Assembly: GCA_030620115.1 (NCBI GenBank)
Contig: JAUXFG010000007.1
Coordinates: 1 to 47,079, forward strand
Source of the DNA: Candidatus Fermentibacterota bacterium
GTDB lineage: Bacteria; JAFGKV01
Length of the DNA stretch: 47,079 nucleotides
Direction of reading: 5' to 3'
The notes beneath the pieces were generated by a model that had not been told where the DNA came from, made no database searches, and was given only the letters and a program-made list of their open reading frames with translations. Position 1 is the stretch's first letter; each line of letters starts with the position of its first letter. Positions 36,986 to 45,106 of the stretch are shown one piece after another. The position numbers and the translations under genes are program-made.

Positions 36986-37756
36986 ATGAGAGCACTGTTC
37001 TCTTTCAAAAAACGGATCGCCCTGATAGTTCTTACGGTACTGAATCTGGGGCTGGCGACCTTGGCTCCTATGAGCCAGGCATATGCGGTACCCGTTGATT
37101 TCGAGACTATACCTGGTGGAACGCCAAGCGAGGGATTGAGTATCAATACACAATATCTTGCCACTGAAGGTATTGCATTTAGCCTCGAAGGCGGGGGCTT
37201 CCCCGTGCTTGCTGATGTCGGTGGAAATCAGACAGCGTTTGCAGGTCCGCCAAATCATACAGGATCTGACAATCCGGTGCCAGGTCAGGGCATTGGCGCA
37301 TTCTTTCTTACCGACGATGGAGTACTGTCCGGCCTTGTGTCCCCACCTCTTATTGTCAGTTACAACACACCTACATCGGCTGCAAGCGGTGTAATCCTGG
37401 ACATCGACTTCAACGAGGCATTCACCATTGAGGCACGGGATGCGACAGGCATAGTTCTCCAGACCATAACTCTGGCGGCAGGGGATCCGAACACAGGCGA
37501 TGGCATAGCAACGTCATGGTCATTCGACCGTGGCGTCAGTGATGTTTTCTCCATCCGGTTTGTAGGTACCAGAACTGCGCCTGGGGCATTCGGCTTGGGC
37601 TTTGACAATTTCTATGCACGTTCGGTTACAACAATCACCTGTAGAGGGAGGGGAAAGGGAGATCAGGATTCCGTATTGCTTTCAAACGGCACCCACTTGA
37701 CCATACAAGAAAGCGAAGTTATTCCTGCGCGAACCCTCAGATCTGGCGGGCTTTAG
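36986..37756 (+). CDS. Secreted protein, PEP-CTERM-like body without the anchor
   Basis: 256 residues from ATG 36986, with AAGGAG 7 bases upstream. A signal peptide (to about AYAVP) is followed by VDFETIPGGTPSEGLSIN and a beta-rich domain ending in GFGLGFDNFYARS-like residues, the style of exported PEP-CTERM proteins. In those a VPEPxx anchor and helix would follow; here the C-terminus is polar and ends SGGL. It is either freely secreted or has lost its sorting tail. It lies within the glycan region, as such exoproteins often do. Confidence 0.65.
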   Translation: MRALFSFKKRIALIVLTVLNLGLATLAPMSQAYAVPVDFETIPGGTPSEGLSINTQYLATEGIAFSLEGGGFPVLADVGGNQTAFAGPPNHTGSDNPVPGQGIGAFFLTDDGVLSGLVSPPLIVSYNTPTSAASGVILDIDFNEAFTIEARDATGIVLQTITLAAGDPNTGDGIATSWSFDRGVSDVFSIRFVGTRTAPGAFGLGFDNFYARSVTTITCRGRGKGDQDSVLLSNGTHLTIQESEVIPARTLRSGGL

Positions 37757-37794
37757 GGGTGATTGTTTACCATGAGATTCCCCAGATTCTTGCC

Positions 37795-40206
37795 TCACCG
37801 ATTCTCACGGGACATCCGGGTCATATGTATCCTGCCTCTTGTAACGATTCCCATGCCTACCAAAACGATTACCCCTGCCCAACCTAGGAGGGCTAATGTC
37901 GAACCAAGTCGCTCCGCTCTGGAGTCGTAGACCAGAGTCACCTCGTGAATGCCCTGCTCCACCGGCACTCCCATAAGCACATAATTCACCCGGAGCGAAG
38001 GCGACGGCGATCCATCGATGAGAATCTTCCAGCCCGGCTCGTAGAAGACTTCGGATATCACAAGCAAGGCATCCTGATCAACCTCCACCTTCATCTCCAT
38101 TTGTTCGGCATTTGGTCTCGTAATGGATACGATCCGGCCCGCACCGCCAGGAATAATCCCGGGATCCTGCTCTATGAGCGCCAGGCTATCGGGCCGAAAT
38201 GTCGGGTCGATGACAGATGGAAGCTGTTCCTCCGCAGGAAGGATCCTCCAATGGGAGACGAACCACGCACGAGGCAGCGCCCCCTCGAGACGATAGATAG
38301 ACTCGCTTCCAAATGTCTTGACCTCTTCCAGAAACGGCGCTTGGACCGGTTGGGTACTCAGAATGAATTTGGTGTTCAACATCCGCAACACCGGAAGAGA
38401 TCGGGCGCCACCCGCCTCCAGCAGGGTGGAGTAGTGTGAGATTTTGGCGGGAAAGTAGCCCATGACGCTGCTCACATCGAATGCCATGAACCTGTTCGAA
38501 CGAGCCCTCTCATCCACGGGAAACACACGGAAAAGCCCTTGCTGGCGAGAAAGCCAATTCTCCGCTGGCGTAGGCCTCAACTCACGTGCAACTTGCGCCT
38601 CGGAGTACTTCGGCTTCACGACTCGTGCCGACACACCCCACATATCTATCACCGATACTACCGCCAACAGGGTGATGGCCGCGGAAACCTTCCGCTCGCT
38701 ACCCCCTCCAAGAGCCACCACAAGGATGAGAACCCCGCCCAGCAGCACGAATCCACCTGATCTGCGCGTATCGCTTGCAGCAAGCGAGGCCCGTTGTGCA
38801 GTCAAAGCCGCCATGGTGGATGCTGGGTACCGCTCTTCTCCTGGACGATGGGCATCCCTGGCCATATCGCCCACTATGGTGGAGAGTATCAGGAGGAGCG
38901 CGCCAAGACCTATTCCACACCACCCCACTCGCTTCAGAAACCTCTGTCCACCCTTCAGCAGCGCATCCACACCCATCCCTGCAAGCACGCAAAGCCCGAC
39001 TTGCAAGAGTACCAAGATCAACACGGGTACCCGAAACTTGTTGAATTGAGGCAGGTACTTGAAAAAGGGATCATAGAGGAGCGGGAAGTACTTCCCCATG
39101 CTCACCAACAGCGAGAGCACAATCATGGCCAAAAGGAATCTGACACGGGAATCCGAGAATCGCACCACCGCCGCCAGGAGGGCCAGCGCCACCACCAATA
39201 TGCCGGCATAATTGGGCGCATCAGTGAATGGCATATGTCCCCAGTAGGATGCACCACCAAAGCCCAAGAAACCGGGAATGACGAGCGTAATGGCCTCTGC
39301 GGGATGGAACGACCACTGTGTCGCATAGTCATAGTCCAGCCCCTCCCGCGGGCCGGCTCCCCGTATGCTGTGGGGCGCATATTCCTGTGCGGGAAGAAGC
39401 AGTGAGGCGGCCAGGAAGTATCCCACCAAAAGCACGACCAGCACCTTTCCGATTGTCTTGGCCGTGCCTACATAGCGTTCCTCACGAAACACGTGAGGTA
39501 ATCTGAAGACTAGCAGCAACCCAAATGCCAGCAGTCCATAGTATGCGATCTGCGGGTGCTTGGCCCTCAGAAGAAACCCCACCACCAGACCCCCAAAACC
39601 TACGGCAAGAAAGCTCCCCTTTCTTGTCAGGGTGTTGGCGATCAAGAGCATGAGAGGAAGAAGGGACGTCGTATAGAGCTTGCCCCCATGATCTGCCGCA
39701 GTGAATGACACTATTCCTGTGCAGAGAGAGAACCCGAAAGCGCCCACGAGAGCTCCCATCACACCCACATCCCAGGCTCTCAGCAGAAGGAACATCCAAA
39801 GACTCCCAAGAATGTGATGCGCAACCTTGGAATCGTATATGCCCCCCAGGAGGGCCTTGAGAACCATGTTCGGCGGATAGTTGGGAGGGAGCATCATGCT
39901 CCCGCGTGCGGGCATTCCAGAAAAGACATGTGGGATCCATCTTGGTTCAGTTCCATGCCGCTCTTTATATAGTTGGGCATATTGGCGAGCCGGCGCCGCT
40001 GACTGGATAGTATCCGCACTGGCAAATGTCCGCCCTTGAAAAACCACTGCTCTGAAAAAGACCAAATGTGCGATCATCAGCAGAAGAACAGCCCATAGTG
40101 TGTTTCCACCTGGCAAGGCGAGGTGCCATGGACCTGTGCCGGGACCTGGTTCAGCTATGGCCCTCGGACGGGTCTTCGCCCCATGGCCTTTCTTCTTACC
40201 CTTCAC
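37795..40206 (-). CDS. YfhO-family membrane protein
   Basis: 803 residues, GTG start with AAGGAG 7 bases upstream. After a basic N-terminus, about 12-13 membrane helices occupy residues 35-590, with FASADTIQSAAPARQYAQLY and PNYPPNMVLK loops that recall GT-C-type glycosyltransferases. The C-terminal 180 residues are soluble (RVFPVDERARSNR, ALPRAWFVSHW, FYEPGWKILIDGSP), typical of YfhO proteins. Family members glycosylate lipoteichoic acid in Firmicutes; here it may transfer sugars to a periplasmic or surface acceptor. It is convergent with the secreted protein gene. Confidence 0.88.
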   Translation of the reverse strand: MKGKKKGHGAKTRPRAIAEPGPGTGPWHLALPGGNTLWAVLLLMIAHLVFFRAVVFQGRTFASADTIQSAAPARQYAQLYKERHGTEPRWIPHVFSGMPARGSMMLPPNYPPNMVLKALLGGIYDSKVAHHILGSLWMFLLLRAWDVGVMGALVGAFGFSLCTGIVSFTAADHGGKLYTTSLLPLMLLIANTLTRKGSFLAVGFGGLVVGFLLRAKHPQIAYYGLLAFGLLLVFRLPHVFREERYVGTAKTIGKVLVVLLVGYFLAASLLLPAQEYAPHSIRGAGPREGLDYDYATQWSFHPAEAITLVIPGFLGFGGASYWGHMPFTDAPNYAGILVVALALLAAVVRFSDSRVRFLLAMIVLSLLVSMGKYFPLLYDPFFKYLPQFNKFRVPVLILVLLQVGLCVLAGMGVDALLKGGQRFLKRVGWCGIGLGALLLILSTIVGDMARDAHRPGEERYPASTMAALTAQRASLAASDTRRSGGFVLLGGVLILVVALGGGSERKVSAAITLLAVVSVIDMWGVSARVVKPKYSEAQVARELRPTPAENWLSRQQGLFRVFPVDERARSNRFMAFDVSSVMGYFPAKISHYSTLLEAGGARSLPVLRMLNTKFILSTQPVQAPFLEEVKTFGSESIYRLEGALPRAWFVSHWRILPAEEQLPSVIDPTFRPDSLALIEQDPGIIPGGAGRIVSITRPNAEQMEMKVEVDQDALLVISEVFYEPGWKILIDGSPSPSLRVNYVLMGVPVEQGIHEVTLVYDSRAERLGSTLALLGWAGVIVLVGMGIVTRGRIHMTRMSRENR

Positions 40207-40233
40207 TGGTCATCTCCTTTCATGGCTCGTAGG

Positions 40234-40314
40234 CGTTCAGAGGTTCAGAGTTTAGGTTTGCCTCTTTCATAAACCTTACACAACCCTGAACCTCTGAATC
40301 TTGAACCTCTGAAC
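40234..40314. repeat. Palindromic repeat family B, copy 3
   Basis: GTTCAGAGGTTCAG at 40234 is matched by CTGAACCTCTGAA at 40286 and again by TGAACCTCTGAAC at 40302. It lies between the YfhO gene and the next minus-strand gene. Confidence 0.8.
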
Positions 40315-40320
40315 TGTTAC

Positions 40321-41187
40321 TCATGGCGTAATGCCAACAAGCTGCGGACATGAACCTGCCCCGTGATCAGCCATAACGTGCTGCAACTTCAAATCTGCCC
40401 TCCTTCGAAGATGCTTGCCTATGGTCTTGAACTCCCAGCTTATCGGGAAGAGGAATTCATCCGAGGTCAGATCCATTACGCCGGTCCGCCCCTTGCCGTT
40501 TTCATTGTGTCCCATGGCAGTTGCATACCGCGTGCCTCTGAACCTGAAAAGCGCAAGACTGGTCACCTTGGTGTCATCGATCTTGCCGCCGAGCAGCTTA
40601 TCCAACCAAGCATCGACATCCATGGTGACAGTTCCCTCGGTGATGGCCCAGAGGTAGCAATCATCCAGATCGAGGAGTTCCCTATGGCGTCGTTCACGGA
40701 TTCTCAAATCGCCCAGCTTCCACTCCATAAGAACAAGATGCGGTGACATCACCGCTGCCCCAGGGTGATAACCCAAGATGGAGTACGGAGAAGGTATCCG
40801 GCGTTGTCCGGAGAATCGTCCGCTCACGAACCGTTCCCCCATGCATGTCCCTTCCGCTCGCACCATGGAGTCCAGCAAGTGGATTGGAAGGACGGAAGCG
40901 TCATCCAGCCGATGAGCTCCACGCCTGATTTCAGCCCCGGTAAGCGAATCCAGTACATCTGCCTCAAGAAGGGCCACCAGATACGCCAATACGGGATCGG
41001 AGACGTCGTCAACCGGCACCACGGAAAGGGATACATCTTCGAGTATCTGCTCCAAGGAAGGATTCTTACCTCTGATCTGAGGCGCATCCTGTGACAAGCT
41101 CACCCCGCACCAAACAATGGCAAGGACATAAACTATGGATTTCACCTTCAAGATCCTTCCCATTTCCGCAATCAGTGATTCCCGCAT
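40321..41187 (-). CDS. Secreted protein of unknown function
   Basis: 288 residues from ATG 41187, which has GGAGAGAG upstream; the open frame continues to 41289 but that part is translated repeat. The hydrophobic segment ILKVKSIVYVLAIVWCGVSL, followed by SQDAPQ, is a signal peptide. The mature part is alpha/beta with no family I recognise; VVPVDDVSDPVLAYLVALLE and FVSGRFSGQRRI stand out. It is monocistronic between two repeats. Confidence 0.65.
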   Translation of the reverse strand: MRESLIAEMGRILKVKSIVYVLAIVWCGVSLSQDAPQIRGKNPSLEQILEDVSLSVVPVDDVSDPVLAYLVALLEADVLDSLTGAEIRRGAHRLDDASVLPIHLLDSMVRAEGTCMGERFVSGRFSGQRRIPSPYSILGYHPGAAVMSPHLVLMEWKLGDLRIRERRHRELLDLDDCYLWAITEGTVTMDVDAWLDKLLGGKIDDTKVTSLALFRFRGTRYATAMGHNENGKGRTGVMDLTSDEFLFPISWEFKTIGKHLRRRADLKLQHVMADHGAGSCPQLVGITP

Positions 41188-41251
41188 TTCGTCTCTCTCC
41201 GATTTCTCATTCCTTCGATTCCTCAGATTGCCAGATTCCCTCCCCTCCCCC

Positions 41252-41450
41252 AGATTCTTCAGTCGCGCCGCTCCCTCAGAATGACACATGAACTCACATC
41301 CTTCCGTACACTACCCCTGTCATTCTGAGTGACTGCAGGGAGCGAAGAATCTCTCTTCACTTCTTGCTCCGTCATCTGAACGCTGAACGCTCTTTTCTTC
41401 TGCGGCCCCCACTCCATCATCTGAACGCTGAACGCTCTTTCTTCCCATTC
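41252..41450. repeat. Palindromic repeat family A, copy 3
   Basis: Left arm AGATTCTTCAGTCGCGCCGC...CAGAATGAC (41252-41285) and right arm GTCATTCTGAGTGACTGCAG...GCGAAGAATC (41319-41351) are inverted partners. A TCTGCGGCCCCCACTCCATC unit matches the tandem unit at 103-165, and AACGCTGAACGCTC occurs twice. Confidence 0.85.
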
Positions 41451-41544
41451 CCCAATTTCTTCCTCATTCTATCACAAGAAACCAGCTGGATGGAAAAATG
41501 CTGCTTGCCGCTCCTATAACAAGTACATTCTCCGCTCGTTTTCT

Positions 41545-41735
41545 GGTGCCTCCCCCAGACCAACGCAAAAGAAACATGGAATCGGGGTGTGCACCTGCCT
41601 GGGGAGCGATTTTCCGACACCGATTCCTCCGCAGATTGACTTCGGAGGAATGAGAACGGGTGAAAGAAGACGCGGTCAGTTCTCCCGCTGAGAGGATGGC
41701 CATCTCCGTACGAGATCACAGAGGAGGTTTCAAAT
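41545..41735 (+). promoter_or_regulatory. Possible structured leader of the nitroreductase gene
   Basis: Upstream of the nitroreductase start are several stems: CTCCCCCAG with CTGGGGAG (41550-41610), GGTG/CACC inside it, and a perfect TTCCTCCG/CGGAGGAA hairpin (about 41626-41652). It matches no riboswitch class I know. GGAGG at 41723 is the ribosome site. Confidence 0.3.
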
Positions 41736-42566
41736 ATGGATTTTTCTGATGCGGTACGTATGAGAAAGAGTGTTCGAAAATACCTCGATCGCGACATTGA
41801 TGAGAAGAAACTCAGGAGCATCCTGGAAATAGGTCTTCGTGCTCCATCCGCCCGCAATGAGCAACCGTGGCGCTTTCTGGTAATCCGAGATCCGGAAAAA
41901 AGGAAGCAGCTGGCGCGGGCAGCCAAGAATCAGCAATTCGTGGCCGAGGCCCCTGTTGTTCTTGCCGCATGTGGCGTCAACGTAGACCATGTGATGACAT
42001 GCGGACAGCCCGCATACACCGTTGATGTCAGCGTGGCGGTGGATCATATAACCCTCGCCGCCCCGGCGGAGGGTCTTGGGACCTGTTGGATCGGCGCCTT
42101 TCATGAGGATGAGGCAAAAGCAATCCTCGGAGTGCCGGAAAATGTAAGGATCGTGGCGCTTCTCACCATTGGATATCCCGCAGAGAATCCTCCTCCAACA
42201 TCTCGGGCAACGTTCGAGAGCCGTGTGGCAACCGATATGTGGCCTGACGCATGGTCCGTTGAGCTCACCGGTAAATCCACAGAAGAGGTTGAGAACAAAA
42301 AGACTGAACCGGCCGAGAAACCCCTACCCAGCACGGCAGCGCAGGAAGCCGCGGCTTCTGCTGCGGACAGCGGCTCGTCCACAGCAGAAGCCAAAACTCC
42401 GTCGGAGAAGTCAACCACGACCAACACCAAAAAGAGCACCGCTGAGAAGAATTCGGACCCACGGCCCTATGCGGTGAAAAAGGCCACCGTAGCGAAAAAG
42501 GCCAGCGCGCCAAAAAAGACTACTCCGGTACGCAATAAGAAGACCACAAGAAAGGCAAAAGCATAG
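41736..42566 (+). CDS. Nitroreductase with Lys/Ala/Thr-rich C-terminal tail
   Basis: 276 residues. Residues 1-175 form a compact nitroreductase: MRKSVRKYLDRDIDEKKL with the FMN-binding Arg residues, LRAPSARNEQPWRFLVI, and GLGTCWIGAFHEDEAKAILG. Residues 178-276 are low-complexity, first Glu/Ala/Ser-rich and then strongly basic (KKATVAKKASAPKKTTPVRN), like histone-H1-type tails. The enzyme would reduce flavin-accepting substrates with NAD(P)H. The tail may bind DNA, RNA or polyanions. The frame is intact across the junction and both parts share the same start. Confidence 0.88.
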   Translation: MDFSDAVRMRKSVRKYLDRDIDEKKLRSILEIGLRAPSARNEQPWRFLVIRDPEKRKQLARAAKNQQFVAEAPVVLAACGVNVDHVMTCGQPAYTVDVSVAVDHITLAAPAEGLGTCWIGAFHEDEAKAILGVPENVRIVALLTIGYPAENPPPTSRATFESRVATDMWPDAWSVELTGKSTEEVENKKTEPAEKPLPSTAAQEAAASAADSGSSTAEAKTPSEKSTTTNTKKSTAEKNSDPRPYAVKKATVAKKASAPKKTTPVRNKKTTRKAKA

Positions 42567-42599
42567 GCCGAAACCCGAATATCTCGCGAGGCGAATTCA

Positions 42600-44753
42600 T
42601 TGCAGCTGTGCAGTCAGAAAAACCGGCCGTTCTCTTTTCCGCATCTGTATATCTTCGGCCTAGGGCAGCTCACCTTGGCCAGCCAAGTAGTGCTGGCCAG
42701 GGAGCTCCTGGCGGGCTTCGGAGGCACAGAGATCCTGCTTGCCTTCTTCTATGCCATTTGGCTTGTCTCGCTGGGCACGGGCGCGTTTCTCGCGCGACGC
42801 AGACTTGCAGCAACAACCGCCTTCCTGCCACTCTCATGTGTCCTGTTGACTCTGCCCCCGTGGCTTATCGCCCTTGCCCGCCTATCCCCCTCCATCTTGG
42901 GGCTGACCGCAGGAGAGATAAGCCCGTGGTGGGGTCCTCTTGCAGTGGTGGTCGCGACCATGATCCCGCTTGGCTTGGTTGCAGGAGCACTCTTTCCCTT
43001 GGCTGCCTCGTTCTTCAGAGAGGGGCCGCGCGCAACAGCAATGGTCGGCTACCTCTACATGGCCGAAGCCGGTGGCAGTCTGGTGGCGGGAATCTTGGCC
43101 TCATTCTGGTTGCTGGATCGGGCAAACTCCTTTGTGGTATTATTGCCATTCACTGGCATCTTCGCCGCAGGGCTCATCTCGGTGCTTCGGTCGGTCTCTG
43201 TTCGGAGGCCGCTTGTGTGGCGTATCGTCCTCCTTCTGGTGCTCTTTCACGCGCTCTCCTGGACAAGCTTCAATGAGCACGTCGAACAGAAGCGATGGGG
43301 CATAATCGGGGGCGGCGCTGAGCTTGCCTGGTCAGGCCCCTCACAGTATGGGCAGATTCACGTAGGGCTGCTCCAGGATCGGAACACCTTCTATTCGAAC
43401 GGGGAGCTCCTCTTCTCCTGTCCACCGGATCCTCTTGAACTCATCGAGGCCGAGACAATGCTTCTGCTCCCTGAGGATGTACAGACTGTCCTCGTCTCAG
43501 GGAACCCAGCCTCGCCAATACGAGCAGCCCAGGAATCGATTGAAGTCATCTTGCTCGAACAGGATCCTGTGCTGGCACACTTGGCCATGAGCCTCTGCCC
43601 GCCTGGCATGGCACGCCCAATCAAGGACGATCTCCATACCTGGTTGAGGGAATACCGGAGCCCCATCGACCTCTTGGTGGTCCACGCCCCTGAGCCGCTC
43701 ACCGCTGCCGCCAACCGTTACTATACCAGAGAATTCTTCAAGCTTGCCGCCCGGAACCTCTCGCCCGGAGGCATCTTCGCCCTCCCTGCCCACCTTCCCG
43801 CCGCCCTGCTCACTGGCCATCGGTTCTCGGCCGCCAAGGGCATCTATCATGATCTGACATCGATCTTTGGCTCGGTTGTGGTGAGCCCCGGACCGGGAGG
43901 CTGGTTCTTTTCTTCTCCTGACAGCTCCTTCTCGTTGGATGCCGTGGCAAAACGAATTGGGGATAGCCCGGGCACCGGCCCCATCGCTCGTGCCAACCTC
44001 GAAATTGTATTCCCGAGGTCACGTACCGATGAAGTCAGGAAAATGCTCGAAGAATCATCATCCCCGCGCCCCAATACAGATCGGCATCCCTCGGCTTACA
44101 TCGCTCAGCTTCGGGTCTGGCTTGAACGCACGGGGCTTCGAACCACGGTAAGCTCGAGTTCCTTCCGCATAGTGGTGGGGCTCACTGCCCTCATGCTCCT
44201 CGCGGTGGCAAGTTATTGGTCATTCTGGCGGGGCAAATCGACGCGGATCTACTGCGGAGGGGTAATCGCAAGCACGGGCTTTGTGGCCTTCTCGGTGAGC
44301 CTGCTACTCCTTTTGGGCTTCCAGCACGTTGCAGGATCGCTCTTCAACCGCCTTGCTGCACTCACGGGATTGTATATGGCCGGGTTATCACTGGGCGCCT
44401 ACATCGGAAGTAGAAAAGCGCTGCCCGTGCCTCTCCTCGACCTGCTCATTGCCGTGCTGGTCCTTGTTTGTGCCTTGACTGTCCCGATAGTGCACCAAAC
44501 TGCGTTCTTCTATGTGATGTCATTCTTGTTGGCTACGCTGGCCGGGGCACAGTTTCCCAGCGCCATCGCCCTCATGATCAACGCCCAGCACACGGCTCGG
44601 CTCAGCGCCGGCTTTCTTGATGCGGCCGATCATTTGGGCGCCTCCCTGGGCGCTGCCACCGTGGGCCTCATCCTCCTCCCAGGCCTCGGCTTCGGCGGGG
44701 CATTCGTCCTCCTCGCCGCACTCAAGCTGCTCTCAGCCCTATCCCGGCGCTAG
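42600..44753 (+). CDS. Membrane-fused spermidine-synthase-like protein, degenerate active site
   Basis: 717 residues, TTG start with GAGG upstream; no suitable ATG lies nearby. Six or seven membrane helices (to about residue 225) precede a Rossmann domain (about 240-500), and further helices follow (520-715). NRYYTREFFKLAARNLSPGG is the typical spermidine-synthase stretch. However, the SAM-binding GGGxG site reads VSGNPASPIRAA and the catalytic D-x-P-D/E-P reads VHAPEP, with His for Asp. It is probably not a normal aminopropyltransferase. The stop TAG belongs to a MITE-like element. Confidence 0.8.
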   Translation: MQLCSQKNRPFSFPHLYIFGLGQLTLASQVVLARELLAGFGGTEILLAFFYAIWLVSLGTGAFLARRRLAATTAFLPLSCVLLTLPPWLIALARLSPSILGLTAGEISPWWGPLAVVVATMIPLGLVAGALFPLAASFFREGPRATAMVGYLYMAEAGGSLVAGILASFWLLDRANSFVVLLPFTGIFAAGLISVLRSVSVRRPLVWRIVLLLVLFHALSWTSFNEHVEQKRWGIIGGGAELAWSGPSQYGQIHVGLLQDRNTFYSNGELLFSCPPDPLELIEAETMLLLPEDVQTVLVSGNPASPIRAAQESIEVILLEQDPVLAHLAMSLCPPGMARPIKDDLHTWLREYRSPIDLLVVHAPEPLTAAANRYYTREFFKLAARNLSPGGIFALPAHLPAALLTGHRFSAAKGIYHDLTSIFGSVVVSPGPGGWFFSSPDSSFSLDAVAKRIGDSPGTGPIARANLEIVFPRSRTDEVRKMLEESSSPRPNTDRHPSAYIAQLRVWLERTGLRTTVSSSSFRIVVGLTALMLLAVASYWSFWRGKSTRIYCGGVIASTGFVAFSVSLLLLLGFQHVAGSLFNRLAALTGLYMAGLSLGAYIGSRKALPVPLLDLLIAVLVLVCALTVPIVHQTAFFYVMSFLLATLAGAQFPSAIALMINAQHTARLSAGFLDAADHLGASLGAATVGLILLPGLGFGGAFVLLAALKLLSALSRR

Positions 44754-44900
44754 CCCGGACTTCTCACCGGCACTCGTCGCGAAGCGGTGTAGTTGGCTGT
44801 GCTGAGCGCCAGCGAAGTATCTTGAGGCCGACAAAGCGTAACGAAGCGGGCAGTTCCATATCGACTGCTGCAGCCGAAAACAGGTGAGAAGTTCGGGTTA
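44751..44900. mobile_element. MITE-like element, copy 3 (150 bp)
   Basis: Ends TAGCCCGGACTTCTCACCGG and GGTGAGAAGTTCGGGTTA are inverted partners. Interior GTCGCGAAGCGG, AAAGCGTAACGAAG and CTGCTGCAGCCGAAA match the other copies. Its left end gives the TAG stop of the preceding gene. From 44901 to 45106 I see nothing beyond AT-richer sequence leading into the next gene. Confidence 0.8.
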
Positions 44901-45106
44901 GAATAAATCCCTAGCAAATCCATAGGAATAGTGGAGATTTGCCACGCCGGAAACCCAAATGAAATGTCCGCTCACAAGCCCGCCATATCCGTTCCACACA
45001 AAGCAGTCAGGGCTTGATATGTGACACTTCCATTCCTTTCTTCGCAGCTATGCTACATGCGCAATTGGAACAGATGGCATTCCGATTTCAAGAACGGGAG
45101 ACAGAA

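Noticed and set aside
41188-41289. N-terminal extension of the secreted protein gene (MCHSEGAARL...)
   Set aside because: It is a translation of the family A repeat arm; a ribosome site and signal peptide support 41187.
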